DNA of 64,000 bases from 79-D21 sp022839995 (GCA_022839995.1 JALHIN010000001.1:52685-116684); one strand, 5' to 3'; counted from the stretch's first letter, positions 50,966-60,600 are shown. Notes: generated by a model not told the origin, from the letters alone. Translations and numbers: made by a program.

Positions 50966-52315
50966 ATGGAGCATCCTGTCATCCAAAAGGCAAGGGCAGC
51001 GGCGAAAGAACAAGGCTGGAACGAGTCGACCGAACCGCTCGTAGCCGCGGTTTCCGGCGGCGGCGATTCGATGGCCCTACTTTCCGTCCTCCGGGAAATC
51101 TACCGGGGAACGATTACCGTCGCACATCTCGATCACGGGATCCGTACGGAGTCTTCACGGAAAGACGCAGAGTTTGTCGCTGAACAATGCAGGAACAACG
51201 GCATCGATTGCATCATCGAGCACGTTTCCGTACCCGGCGGGAAAGAGCGTGGCGAATCCCTGGAAGAAGCGGCCAGGCGAATCCGTTACGCCTTCCTCGA
51301 AAAAGTTCGCAGTTCGGTGCACGCAGCCTGGATCGCAGTGGGGCACAACTCGGATGACACGGCGGAAACGATCCTGCTCAACCTTCTCCGAGGGACCGGC
51401 CTGGCCGGGCTGTGCGGACTTCCCGGAAGAAGGGATCACATCATTCGCCCCCTCATTGCTTCCAGCCGGAGCGAACTCCGGGAATATCTCGAGGCAAGGG
51501 GAATCCCCTGGAGAGAGGACGAAACGAACCTTGATTCCCACTATCTGAGAAACCGCTTGAGGAATGAACTGATCCCCCTGCTGGAGCGGGATTACAGCCC
51601 TGCGGTTTCCAGAAGGCTCCTCTGCCTTCGGAAGGCGTTGATCCCCAGCCGGAAAATTCTCGAGGAGAGAGGAAGGAATGCGGCAGCTCTCCTTAGAAGG
51701 AACCTTCCCTCGGTGATCTCGGCTTGGGACCTGGGGGGAGTCCGCCGCCTGGACCCCTCCGCCCGCTCCGAGCTGTTTCGCTCCGAAGCCTCGAGGCTGG
51801 GGTTGAAAACGCTGGACTTTGATCGGCTAGACAACCTTCTTGAATTGGTCCGTTCCCGCCAGGGATGGCGGTTCCAATGGGAAAGAACAATCGAAATCCG
51901 TGCAGGAGGCGGTTTCCTGGCGCTGCTGGACAGGAAGCTCTTCGACCGGCCTCCCGGTGCCCCCTTCGTCATCGAAAAACCTTTCGGAACCACCCGATGG
52001 GGCATGGGGACCTTCCACTGGGAACCGGCAGAGAACGGGGAACGCAGTTTTTCCGATTACTCTGCCTTTTTCCCGCTGGGAAGTGAAAGGCCTGTCATCC
52101 AGCCTTCCGGCACTGCTCTCCTTTATCAGGAAATTCAAACCATGCCCTGGTTTTACCGAAAGGGCTGGCCTACCGTAACGATTGGCGATAGAATGTCGTG
52201 GACGCCCTTCTGGAGCAACCTCTGCAGGATATCCAGGAGGGAAGCGAATTCACCCCGGATCCGGATCCATTATTCTCCGGATCCGGGAGCAGGAGAGTTG
52301 TTAGATGGATTATGA
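50966..52315 (+). CDS. tilS: tRNA(Ile)-lysidine synthase
   Basis: Modifies C34 of tRNA-Ile(CAT) to lysidine so it reads AUA. The 449-residue product has the PP-loop AVSGGGDSMALLSVL (about 28-42), AHLDHGIR, VGHNSDDTAETILLNLLRG (here GHNSDDTAETILLN), and RPLI with LRNRLRNELIPLLE. The C-terminal part is less conserved, and the TilS C domain near SPDFRxP-like residues is hard to place. Order tilS-hpt-ftsH is a classic bacterial cluster. It overlaps hpt by 11 bases. Confidence 0.94.
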   Translation: MEHPVIQKARAAAKEQGWNESTEPLVAAVSGGGDSMALLSVLREIYRGTITVAHLDHGIRTESSRKDAEFVAEQCRNNGIDCIIEHVSVPGGKERGESLEEAARRIRYAFLEKVRSSVHAAWIAVGHNSDDTAETILLNLLRGTGLAGLCGLPGRRDHIIRPLIASSRSELREYLEARGIPWREDETNLDSHYLRNRLRNELIPLLERDYSPAVSRRLLCLRKALIPSRKILEERGRNAAALLRRNLPSVISAWDLGGVRRLDPSARSELFRSEASRLGLKTLDFDRLDNLLELVRSRQGWRFQWERTIEIRAGGGFLALLDRKLFDRPPGAPFVIEKPFGTTRWGMGTFHWEPAENGERSFSDYSAFFPLGSERPVIQPSGTALLYQEIQTMPWFYRKGWPTVTIGDRMSWTPFWSNLCRISRREANSPRIRIHYSPDPGAGELLDGL

Positions 52316-52871
52316 ACTTGGCAGGATCCTTCTCGACGGCCGAACCATCTCCGACAAGGTGTCTGAGTTGGCGGCTGAAGTGGCCGAGTGCTATTCCGGA
52401 AAGGAATTCGTAGCGGTCGGCGTTCTCAAGGGAGCCATTTTTTTCCTTGCCGACCTTGTCCGGTTCTTTCCGAGAAACAGCCTGGTTCGGCTAGACTTCA
52501 TGGCCGTTTCTTCGTATGGCGCCTCCACAAAATCCTCCGGGATCGTGAAAATCGTGAAAGACCTGGATACCGACATTCGGGGGCGCGACGTCCTACTCGT
52601 CGAAGACATCCTGGACACGGGCCTGACGCTTTCCTACCTGCTGGACCTGCTCAAGGGCAGACACCCCCGCAGCTTGCGTACCTGCGTTCTCCTGGACAAA
52701 CCGGACCGCAGAAAGGTCGACGTCCAGGTCGACTTCAGGGGATTTCAGATTCCTGACGAATTCGTGGTCGGATACGGATTGGATTATTCGGGCTACTGGA
52801 GGAACCTCCCGGATATCCACGTGGTGAACCCCCTGGAAGCCCCGGCAAAGAACATCCAACCCAAGGAGTGA
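52305..52871 (+). CDS. hpt: Hypoxanthine-guanine phosphoribosyltransferase
   Basis: Salvages hypoxanthine or guanine to IMP or GMP with PRPP. The 188-residue product has GVLKGAIFFLADLVR, DFMAVSSYGAST, the PRPP loop VLLVEDILDTGLTL (about 98-111), LLDKPDRRK and FVVGYGLDY. ATG 52305 lies in tilS. The stop is seven bases before ftsH. Confidence 0.96.
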   Translation: MDYELGRILLDGRTISDKVSELAAEVAECYSGKEFVAVGVLKGAIFFLADLVRFFPRNSLVRLDFMAVSSYGASTKSSGIVKIVKDLDTDIRGRDVLLVEDILDTGLTLSYLLDLLKGRHPRSLRTCVLLDKPDRRKVDVQVDFRGFQIPDEFVVGYGLDYSGYWRNLPDIHVVNPLEAPAKNIQPKE

Positions 52872-52878
52872 AGGGCAC

Positions 52879-54807
52879 GTGAATCGAATTGCAAAAAACC
52901 TGGGCCTGTACCTGATCCTGATCGTCTTGGTGGTCAGCCTCGTCAATGCGTTCCTGACTCCCAGCCAGAACGGCCAGGAAAGCACGTCGCTAAGCTACAG
53001 CGATTTCCTGAAATCCGCCCAATCCGGGCAAATCGACAAGGTTTCAATTGAGGAAAGCCTCGTCAAGGGAACCTCAAAGGACGGAAAGCACTTCAAAACC
53101 TACGTTCTTGACCCGGGTCCACTTGCCCAGGAACTGGTGAAGCTCGGGGTCTCGGTCGAATTCATCCCGCCGCAAAAAGCTCCCTGGTGGGCAGGCATGA
53201 TGACCTCGCTCTTTCCGACGCTCCTGCTCATCGGAGCCTGGATCTTCATCCTTTACAACATGCAGGGCGGGGGAAGCAAGGTCATGAACTTTGCAAAAAG
53301 CAAGGCAAAGCTTTTCATGGACAATCGTCCCAAGGTCACTTTCAAGGATGTCGCCGGTTGTGATGAAGCCAAAGAGGAACTGCAGGAAGTGATCGAATAC
53401 CTGCGTGACCCCGAGCGTTTTGCCAGGCTTGGAGCCAACGTCCCGAAGGGGGTCCTTCTCCTTGGGCCTCCGGGCACCGGAAAGACCCTTCTTGCCAGAG
53501 CCGCTGCCGGTGAGGCGGATGTCCCCTTTTTCAGCATCAGCGGTTCGGACTTCGTCGAGATGTTCGTAGGGGTCGGAGCGGCCCGCGTTCGCGACCTTTT
53601 CGAGCAGGCTCGAAAAATGCAACCGTGCATCGTTTTCATCGACGAGCTCGATGCCGTCGGTCGGCAGCGCGGTGCAGGCCTTGGGGGCGGACACGACGAA
53701 CGGGAGCAAACCCTTAACCAGATGCTGGTCGAAATGGACGGATTCGACGCCTCGACGGGAATCATCCTGATCGCCGCAACAAACCGGCCTGACATCCTGG
53801 ACCCGGCTCTTCTCAGGCCGGGACGGTTCGATCGGCATATTGTCGTCGACAAGCCCGACTGGAAGGGCCGCCAGGCGATCCTCGAGGTCCATTCGAAAGG
53901 CAAGAAACTGGAAGAAGACGTACGGCTCGATATCATAGCCAGGCGGACGACCGGTTTTGTCGGGGCCGACCTGGCCAACCTGGTCAACGAAGCCGCGCTG
54001 CTCGCGGCAAGGAACGGAAGAAAAGCGTTGGCAATGTCGGATTTCGAAGAGGCCATCGACAGGGTGATCGCCGGTCCTGAACGAAGGAGTCGACTGATCA
54101 ACGCGAAAGAAAAGGAGATCATCGCCTACCATGAATCAGGGCATGCCCTGGTTGCCCGGCTGATCCCCGGTTGCGACCCGGTTCACAAGATCTCGATCAT
54201 TCCGAGGGGGCACATGGCTCTCGGATACACTCTCCAGCTTCCGGAGGAGGATCGCTTCCTCATCTCCCGGAATGAATTGATCGATCGGATCTGCGTTCTT
54301 CTAGGGGGGCGGGTAGCCGAGGAAATCACGCAGGGGGACGTAACGACGGGTGCACAGAACGACCTCGAGAGAGCCACCCAGCTGGCTCGTCAAATGGTCA
54401 CGGAGTTCGGGATGAGCGAGAAGCTGGGCCCCATGACCCTGGGGAGGAAGCAGCATGAAGTGTTCCTGGGGAGGGACATCGTGGACGACCGAAACTACAG
54501 CGACGAGGTAGCTTTCGCAATCGACCAGGAAATGCGCAGCATCATCGACAGCTGCCATGGCAGGGTGAAGAACCTTCTTTCGGAGAACCTCGACCTCCTT
54601 CACAAAGTCACGAGAAACCTGCTGGAGCGGGAAATCCTCGAAGGAGAGGAGCTCGAAACTCTCATCGCGGGAGGAGACCTGCCGCCCATCCAGGTGAAAG
54701 GCAACGGAGATCCGAAAACCGTAACTGTGGCCCACGAGGAATCAGCCCCAGATTCTGGACCTTTTCCCGAAAAGCGCGGAAACCCGGAACCGGAGCCTGC
54801 GGCTTGA
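52879..54807 (+). CDS. ftsH: ATP-dependent zinc metalloprotease FtsH
   Basis: Membrane AAA protease. The 642-residue product has TM helices at about 9-26 and 112-132, a periplasmic domain between them, Walker A GPPGTGKT (about 198), Walker B IVFIDELDAV, the SRH NRPDILDPALLRPGRFDR, and the zinc site HESGHALVARL (HExxH, about 418; usually HEAGH). The C-terminus is rich in acidic residues and Pro. The start is GTG 52879. A terminator follows. Confidence 0.96.
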   Translation: MNRIAKNLGLYLILIVLVVSLVNAFLTPSQNGQESTSLSYSDFLKSAQSGQIDKVSIEESLVKGTSKDGKHFKTYVLDPGPLAQELVKLGVSVEFIPPQKAPWWAGMMTSLFPTLLLIGAWIFILYNMQGGGSKVMNFAKSKAKLFMDNRPKVTFKDVAGCDEAKEELQEVIEYLRDPERFARLGANVPKGVLLLGPPGTGKTLLARAAAGEADVPFFSISGSDFVEMFVGVGAARVRDLFEQARKMQPCIVFIDELDAVGRQRGAGLGGGHDEREQTLNQMLVEMDGFDASTGIILIAATNRPDILDPALLRPGRFDRHIVVDKPDWKGRQAILEVHSKGKKLEEDVRLDIIARRTTGFVGADLANLVNEAALLAARNGRKALAMSDFEEAIDRVIAGPERRSRLINAKEKEIIAYHESGHALVARLIPGCDPVHKISIIPRGHMALGYTLQLPEEDRFLISRNELIDRICVLLGGRVAEEITQGDVTTGAQNDLERATQLARQMVTEFGMSEKLGPMTLGRKQHEVFLGRDIVDDRNYSDEVAFAIDQEMRSIIDSCHGRVKNLLSENLDLLHKVTRNLLEREILEGEELETLIAGGDLPPIQVKGNGDPKTVTVAHEESAPDSGPFPEKRGNPEPEPAA

Positions 54808-54835
54808 AGTCCCATCGGACCGGACGGTATATGGA

Positions 54836-54868
54836 GGCGCACGGGATCTTCGTGCGCCTTGATTTTTT
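54836..54868 (+). terminator. Terminator after ftsH
   Basis: GGCGCACG (54836-54843) and CGTGCGCC (54851-54858) form an eight-pair stem with a seven-base loop, followed by TTGATTTTTT. uvrB starts 24 bases later. Confidence 0.8.
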
Positions 54869-54891
54869 CTAGAAAATTCAGGAGGCAAAGG

Positions 54892-56928
54892 TTGGGAATC
54901 TACAAGCTGAACTGTCCGTGGCCGCCTGCGGGCGATCAGCCCCAGGCGATCGAAGCTCTATCGCGGGGGCTCGCCGAGGGCCTTCCCATGCAGACGCTGA
55001 TCGGTGTGACCGGGAGCGGGAAGACCTATACCGTGGCAAACGTCATCGCTCGCATTGACCGCCCCGTCCTCGTCCTTGCGCACAACAAAACCCTGGCCGC
55101 CCAGCTCTATACCGAATTCAAGACCTTTTTCCCGGAAAACGAGGTCCATTATTTTGTTAGTTATTACGACTACTACCAGCCGGAGGCCTACGTCCCCGCC
55201 CATGATCTCTATATCGAGAAAGATGCCTCGATCAACGAGCGAATCGAAAAATTGCGCCTCGCGACGACCAGGGCCCTCATCGAGCGAAGGGATGTTATCG
55301 TTGTCGCCAGCGTTTCCTGCATTTACGGACTCGGGAAAAAGAAGGCCTACGAAGAAGCGGTGTTCGGTTTCAAAGTTGGAGAACGTTGGATCAGGAGGAA
55401 TTTTTTCGAAGCCCTTCTTGGAAATTATTACCAGCGGAACGACGCTGTTCTCGAGCCAGGGAAATTCCGGGTCAAAGGAGACGCTGTGGAGATCTTCCCC
55501 GCGTACAGCGACTCGGCTCTACGGGTTTTTTTCGATGACCAGTGCATCGAGCGAATCGACGAGATCGAGCCGATTTCCGGCAAGTGCCTCCGCCGAAAGG
55601 AGCAGGCCCTCATTTTTCCCGCGCAGCATTATGTGACGACAAGGGAAAACATTGCCCGGGCCTTGAATGCGATCGAATCGGAACTCGAAGAACAACTCGA
55701 CCGGATGACCGCGGAGGGACGCCTCCTGGAAGCTCAGCGTCTGCGCGAGAGAACCCGGTATGACATGGAAATGCTGGCACAGGTCGGCTACTGCTCGGGG
55801 ATCGAAAACTACTCACGGCACCTGGAGGGAAGGGAACCCGGCGAACCGCCGGGGACTCTCCTCGACTTTTTCCCTCCCGACTTCATCATGGTCATCGACG
55901 AATCCCATATCACGATTCCGCAGATTCGAGGGATGTACAACGGCGACCGTTCCAGAAAGGAAACTCTAGTGCGATACGGTTTCCGGCTGCCCTCCAGCCT
56001 GGACAACAGGCCCCTGAAATGGGAAGAGTTCCTTGGCTACCTGAAGCAGGTGGTGTTCGTTTCAGCCACCCCCGGCGATTGGGAAATCAACCATTCTTCA
56101 AAGGTGGTCGAACAACTGATCCGGCCGACCGGTATCATGGACCCGGAGGTCGTTGTCGTCGAAGCGAAGAACCAGGTTGACGACCTCATCGGAAGGCTGT
56201 CTAACCTGAAAACAACCCGGGAGCGTGCTCTCGTCACAACCCTGACGAAGCGCTCTGCCGAGGATTTGGCAGAATACCTTTCCGAGGCGGGATTGAAGGT
56301 CCGCTATATCCATTCCGAGCTGGACACCTTCGAACGAGCCGACCTCCTGAAGGATCTACGGCTGGGTGAAATTCAGGTCCTGGTCGGCGTGAACCTTCTT
56401 CGCGAAGGGCTGGACCTCCCCGAAGTCTCTCTAGTGGCCATCCTGGATGCGGACCGGGAAGGCTTCCTTCGTTCCCACCGTTCCCTCATCCAGATGATTG
56501 GACGAGCCGCCCGGAACATTTCCGGAACGGTGGTTCTCTATGCGGATACAATGAACGACAGCATCCGGAAGGCCGTTGAAGAGACGCGGAGGCGCCGCGA
56601 GACACAACGGACCTACAACGAAGCCCATGGGATCGTTCCCCGAACGATCCTGAAAGAAGTGGTCGGGATTCTTCCGGGTGAAACGGGAAGCGGGGGAGAA
56701 CCGGCAATCCTGCAGGAGTCAGGTGTTCTTGTCCCCGCGGATCGAGCCCTCCTGGAAGAACGGATGTGGAAGGCGGTCGAAAGACTCGATTTTGAAGAAG
56801 CTGCCAGGATTCGGGATTTGCTGGCATCGGAAAGGGAAGGGGTCCTGGAAGGTGGATCATCGCATCGTCGTGCAGGGCGCAAGAGAACACAACCTGAAAA
56901 ACATTTCCGTCGCGCTCCCAAAAGATAA
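54892..56928 (+). CDS. uvrB: Excinuclease ABC subunit B
   Basis: Nucleotide-excision repair helicase-like subunit. The product of about 678 residues has Walker A GVTGSGKTYT (about 38-47), the damage-verification hairpin SYYDYYQPEAYVP (about 87-99), VIDESH, VFVSATPGDWE, GVNLLREGLDLP and QMIGRAARN, then the UVR motif LEERMWKAVERLDFEEAARIRD as ERMWKAVERLDFEEAA near residues 621-640. TTG 54892 is preceded by AGGAGG; the upstream start 54859 lies in the terminator. The last 25 residues, basic (RRAGRKRTQPEKHFRR), are encoded by DNA shared with uvrA. Confidence 0.95.
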   Translation: MGIYKLNCPWPPAGDQPQAIEALSRGLAEGLPMQTLIGVTGSGKTYTVANVIARIDRPVLVLAHNKTLAAQLYTEFKTFFPENEVHYFVSYYDYYQPEAYVPAHDLYIEKDASINERIEKLRLATTRALIERRDVIVVASVSCIYGLGKKKAYEEAVFGFKVGERWIRRNFFEALLGNYYQRNDAVLEPGKFRVKGDAVEIFPAYSDSALRVFFDDQCIERIDEIEPISGKCLRRKEQALIFPAQHYVTTRENIARALNAIESELEEQLDRMTAEGRLLEAQRLRERTRYDMEMLAQVGYCSGIENYSRHLEGREPGEPPGTLLDFFPPDFIMVIDESHITIPQIRGMYNGDRSRKETLVRYGFRLPSSLDNRPLKWEEFLGYLKQVVFVSATPGDWEINHSSKVVEQLIRPTGIMDPEVVVVEAKNQVDDLIGRLSNLKTTRERALVTTLTKRSAEDLAEYLSEAGLKVRYIHSELDTFERADLLKDLRLGEIQVLVGVNLLREGLDLPEVSLVAILDADREGFLRSHRSLIQMIGRAARNISGTVVLYADTMNDSIRKAVEETRRRRETQRTYNEAHGIVPRTILKEVVGILPGETGSGGEPAILQESGVLVPADRALLEERMWKAVERLDFEEAARIRDLLASEREGVLEGGSSHRRAGRKRTQPEKHFRRAPKR

Positions 56929-59737
56929 GCTTGTGGTTTTCACGGGACCGTCCGGTTCCGGAAAATCCTCATTGGCCTTCGATACGATTTTCGCCGAGGG
57001 ACAGAGACGGTATGTCCAGTCCCTTTCCGCTTATGCCCGCCAGTTTCTCGGGGTGCTCAACAAGCCGGATATCGATGACATTTCCGGCCTTTCTCCCTCC
57101 GTCTCGATCGAGCAGAAAGGGATTTCCCACAACCCGCGGTCGACGGTCGGTACCGTCACCGAAATCTACGATTACCTCCGCCTCCTTTTCAGCCGGATCG
57201 GGACACCCCATTGCCCGGTTTGCGGGGAACGGGTCCACCGACACTCCATTGATGAAATCATCTCGTTGATCCTAAGGGATTTTTCGGGGAACCGGGTCGA
57301 AATCCTGGCTCCTCTCGTCAGGGGGAAAAAGGGCGAGCACAAAAACGTCCTCGAGGAAGCAAGAAGGGAAGGGTTCCTTCGTGTTCGCGTTGACGGAAGC
57401 CTGCTGTGGCTTGAGGAAGAAATCACGCTGGACCGGAACCGGAAACATTCCATCGAAGTCGTCGTGGATCGCTTGACCGTCTCCGGGGAAAACCGAGACC
57501 GGTTGAGCGAGTCGACCGAAACCGCACTCCGCATCGGAGCGGGTTATGTCCTCTTTTCAACCCAGGAAGGCGAAGAAAAGCTTCTTTCGGAAAATTTCGC
57601 CTGCCCGAAATGCGAAATTTCACTTCCGGAAATCGAACCGAGACTTTTTTCTTTCAACAGCCCGTTCGGAGCCTGCCAGGCGTGCTCAGGCCTAGGCAGC
57701 CACGAACACTTTTCCGTCGATCTTTCCGTCGATCCCGATCGATCGGTCTGGGAAGGGGCTCTGCTTCCCTGGAAAACAACGCATACCATGCTGAGAAAGC
57801 TGAAGGCGGTCGCTGACGCGAAAGGCTGGGATCTTTCCAGACCTTTCAAGGAACTGCCTGCCGAAATCAGGAATTCGATTTTAACGGGGGTTGCGGACCG
57901 AGTGCCGATGACCTACCGCGAAAACGGGCAGCTGCAGACCTACTTGGGACGATACGAGGGGCTGCTTCCGTGGCTCGAAAACCGGTGGGCCGAAACCGAA
58001 TCCGACTCCGTAACGGAAGAGCTCGTTTCCTTTCGAGCGGAGGACCTGTGCCAAGTCTGCCTGGGAAGACGGCTGCGTCCGGAAGCCCTGGCCGTTGAAA
58101 TCGACGGCCTGGGAATCGCAGACCTGACCGAAATGCCCGTTTCGACTTTTCTCCAGAGGCTGGATCGTCTTACCCTGACTCCGCAGGCCATTGAAATTTC
58201 GGGTCAGATCCTGGACGAAATCAGGAAACGCCTTTCTTTCCTGGTCGATGTCGGTGTGGGGTACCTCACTCTCTCCCGCCGGGCGGACTCTCTAAGCGGA
58301 GGAGAGAGCCAGCGGATACGTCTTGCCACTCAGATCGGTTCCAAGCTTTGCGGTGTGCTGTACGTCCTTGACGAGCCAACGATCGGCCTTCACCCTCGGG
58401 ATACGGAAAGGCTGCTTCAGACGCTGCGCGCGGTACGCGATCTCGGCAACACCGTCCTGGTGGTGGAGCACGATCGGGACACCATGCTTGCGGCGGACTA
58501 CATCCTGGAGTTGGGACCCGGGGCTGGAGAACACGGAGGGCAGGTCGTCGCGGCCGGAACGCTGGAGGAGATCGTTTCCACGAGCTGCCTCACGGCGCCC
58601 TACCTGGAGGGGAAGGTCTCCGGGGCGGTCGTCCGGCCCCAACCAAGAAATCCCGAGAGCTGGCTCAAGGTCTTTGGCGCCAGGGAACACAACCTCAAGG
58701 ACCTGGACGTATCCCTGCCTCTCGGCGTCATGACCTGCATCTCGGGAGTGTCTGGCTCGGGGAAGAGCACCTTCATGCACGAGATTCTTTACAAGGGGCT
58801 CAAGCGACTCCTGGATAGGGATTTTCGGGGACGCCCAGGGGCACATCGAGAAATCAAGGGCTGGGATCGCCTGAAAAACGTCGTTCTGGTCGACCAGGAT
58901 CCAATCGGACGCACGCCCCGCTCCAACCCCGCTACCTATACGGGCCTTTTTACCCTGATCCGGGAACTTTTTTCCCGGCTCCCCGAAGCCCGAATCCGTG
59001 GCTTTCAGCCAGGCCGCTTCAGCTTCAACGTCCGAGGCGGAAGGTGTGAAGCCTGCAGGGGAGAAGGGGAAAGCCGGATCTCCATGCTTTTCATGCCGGA
59101 CGTTTTTGTCCCCTGCGAAATCTGCAAAGGGAAACGCTACAATCACGAAACCCTCGAAGTCCGCTACAAGGGGAAAAATATCGCCGAGGTCCTGGACATG
59201 CCAGTGGACGAAGCCCTCCAGTTTTTTGGAGACATTCCCAGGATCGCGTCAAAACTGAAAGTGATCGAGGAGGCGGGTCTCGGTTACATCCGCCTCGGGC
59301 AGCCCGCGCCGACCCTGAGCGGAGGAGAAGCCCAACGGGTCAAACTGGCCACTGAGCTCTCGAAGCGGTTCACCGGCCCGACCCTTTACCTTCTCGACGA
59401 ACCCACCACCGGCCTGCATTACACGGATGTCCGAAAGCTTCTCCTCCTTCTTAACAGGCTGGTGGACCAGGGGAACACGGTGGTCCTGATCGAACACAAC
59501 CTCGACGTGCTGGTTTCGAGCGATTATTTGGTTGACCTGGGACCCGAAGGAGGAGAACAGGGAGGAAGAATCGTCGTGTCGGGAACCCCGTTCGAGGTCG
59601 CTCGCTCAGGAATCGGGCATACCGCATCCTGTCTCGCGAATTTTCTCGGACAGCTACGAATCGAGGAGGAAGGACAATGCCTGAAGAAAAAAGCCAGGTC
59701 CAACAGGAAATCGTCTGGGGGCGCAATTCCGTATTAG
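56852..59737 (+). CDS. uvrA: Excinuclease ABC subunit A
   Basis: Damage-recognition ATPase. About 961 residues: first P-loop GPSGSGKSSLAFDTI (about 32-46), AEGQRRYVQSLSAYARQFL, three CxxC-type zinc sites (CPVCGE, CPKCE with CQACSGLG, and CEACRGEGE with CEICKG), signature LSGGESQRIRLA and VLDEPTIGLHPRD, second P-loop GVSGSGKSTFMHEIL, LSGGEAQRVKLA and LLDEPTTGLH. The start is GTG 56852, giving MDHRIVVQGAREHNLKNI; the longer frame to 56678 lies in uvrB. The 3' end overlaps rlmB by 61 bases. Confidence 0.95.
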   Translation: MDHRIVVQGAREHNLKNISVALPKDKLVVFTGPSGSGKSSLAFDTIFAEGQRRYVQSLSAYARQFLGVLNKPDIDDISGLSPSVSIEQKGISHNPRSTVGTVTEIYDYLRLLFSRIGTPHCPVCGERVHRHSIDEIISLILRDFSGNRVEILAPLVRGKKGEHKNVLEEARREGFLRVRVDGSLLWLEEEITLDRNRKHSIEVVVDRLTVSGENRDRLSESTETALRIGAGYVLFSTQEGEEKLLSENFACPKCEISLPEIEPRLFSFNSPFGACQACSGLGSHEHFSVDLSVDPDRSVWEGALLPWKTTHTMLRKLKAVADAKGWDLSRPFKELPAEIRNSILTGVADRVPMTYRENGQLQTYLGRYEGLLPWLENRWAETESDSVTEELVSFRAEDLCQVCLGRRLRPEALAVEIDGLGIADLTEMPVSTFLQRLDRLTLTPQAIEISGQILDEIRKRLSFLVDVGVGYLTLSRRADSLSGGESQRIRLATQIGSKLCGVLYVLDEPTIGLHPRDTERLLQTLRAVRDLGNTVLVVEHDRDTMLAADYILELGPGAGEHGGQVVAAGTLEEIVSTSCLTAPYLEGKVSGAVVRPQPRNPESWLKVFGAREHNLKDLDVSLPLGVMTCISGVSGSGKSTFMHEILYKGLKRLLDRDFRGRPGAHREIKGWDRLKNVVLVDQDPIGRTPRSNPATYTGLFTLIRELFSRLPEARIRGFQPGRFSFNVRGGRCEACRGEGESRISMLFMPDVFVPCEICKGKRYNHETLEVRYKGKNIAEVLDMPVDEALQFFGDIPRIASKLKVIEEAGLGYIRLGQPAPTLSGGEAQRVKLATELSKRFTGPTLYLLDEPTTGLHYTDVRKLLLLLNRLVDQGNTVVLIEHNLDVLVSSDYLVDLGPEGGEQGGRIVVSGTPFEVARSGIGHTASCLANFLGQLRIEEEGQCLKKKARSNRKSSGGAIPY

Positions 59738-60453
59738 CCTTGATCGAAGAAGCCCCGAACCGGGTCAAGAAGATCCTTGTGGCCAAGGGAGCGCATCACC
59801 AGTCCATCCGCAGGATCCAAGAGGCGTGTCGCGCTTGCGGGATCCCCCTTCAGCAGGTCGATCGGCTCACAATCGAGCGAAACTGCCCGGGGGTTTCCCA
59901 CCAGGGTGTCGTCGCTCTGATTTCTCCTGCAGAACTGCATGATGTTGCGGAACTGGTACGATTCTTGCCCGACAATTCGAAACCGGGATTGGTCCTTTTG
60001 CTGGATCACCTGCAAGATCCCGGGAACCTGGGAAGCGTCCTGCGTTCCGCCGAGGCATTCGGCGCGTCGGCGGTCGTGATTCCGAAACGAAGAGCTGCCT
60101 TGCCGACCGGTACCGTCCTGAAGGCAAGTGCCGGAGCCGCGGCGAGGATCCCCATCGTGACCTCTTCTAACCTTCTTTCCGCCTTGGACCGGCTCGAACC
60201 GGAGGGATTCTGGTCGGTTGCGATGGATCCGCAAGCCACGGAACCTCTGGACGGCAGGCCTCTTCCAGCGAGAATGGCGCTCGTCGTCGGAAGCGAGGGA
60301 TTTGGAATCAGCCGGCCGGTCGAAAACCGCTGCGATGAACGCCGCAAAATTCCCATGGGGGGCGCCTCGGGTTCTCTCAATGCCGCCGTTGCGGCCTCGA
60401 TTGCGATGTACGTCTGGAAAAGGGCGATTGACAAGGCGGGAGGCGCCCCTTAA
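59677..60453 (+). CDS. rlmB: 23S rRNA 2'-O-methyltransferase RlmB-like (SPOUT)
   Basis: TrmH-family SPOUT RNA methyltransferase. The 258-residue product has an N-terminal substrate-binding domain (WGRNSVLALIEEAPNRVKKIL, here VWGRNSVLALIEE) and the knot motifs: LLDHLQDPGNLGSVLRSAEAFG (LDHLQDPGNLGSVLRSA), VVGSEGFGISRPV and IPMGGASGSLNAAVAAS. RlmB is the most likely member; TrmH or another SpoU protein is possible. ATG 59677 lies inside uvrA's last codons. The promoter of tRNA-Val lies in its 3' end. Confidence 0.88.
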   Translation: MPEEKSQVQQEIVWGRNSVLALIEEAPNRVKKILVAKGAHHQSIRRIQEACRACGIPLQQVDRLTIERNCPGVSHQGVVALISPAELHDVAELVRFLPDNSKPGLVLLLDHLQDPGNLGSVLRSAEAFGASAVVIPKRRAALPTGTVLKASAGAAARIPIVTSSNLLSALDRLEPEGFWSVAMDPQATEPLDGRPLPARMALVVGSEGFGISRPVENRCDERRKIPMGGASGSLNAAVAASIAMYVWKRAIDKAGGAP

Positions 60454-60456
60454 AAT
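60428..60456 (+). promoter_or_regulatory. Promoter of tRNA-Val inside rlmB 3' end
   Basis: A perfect TTGACA (60428-60433) and TAAAAT (60451-60456) with a 17-base spacer; the -10 overlaps the rlmB stop codon, 12 bases before the tRNA. Confidence 0.85.
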
Positions 60457-60468
60457 GCATGATGCTCC

Positions 60469-60543
60469 GGGTGGTTAGTTCAGAGGAAGAACGCTTCCTT
60501 GACGCGGAAGAGGTCGCAGGTTCGAGTCCTGCACCACCCACCA
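60469..60543 (+). tRNA. tRNA-Val (anticodon GAC)
   Basis: GGGTGGT pairs with ACCACCC, discriminator A, CCA encoded. The anticodon stem CTTCC/GGAAG encloses TTGACGC, anticodon GAC. The T arm has GGTTCGAGTCC. Confidence 0.95.
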
Positions 60544-60551
60544 AAAACGAC

Positions 60552-60576
60552 GGCATCCCTCGCGGGATGCCTTTTT
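60552..60576 (+). terminator. Terminator after tRNA-Val
   Basis: GGCATCCC (60552-60559) and GGGATGCC (60564-60571), TCGC loop, then five T at 60572-60576. Confidence 0.85.
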
Positions 60577-60600
60577 CTTTTCCTGCCGCCCCAATTCCTT

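Noticed and set aside
53074..54132. A 352-residue antisense frame within ftsH
   Set aside because: FtsH has all motifs in the plus frame; the antisense product looks compositionally random with no domain.
56678..56851. A 58-residue extension of uvrA into uvrB
   Set aside because: UvrA family sequence begins at about DHRIVVQGA; the extension lacks similarity and lies in uvrB.
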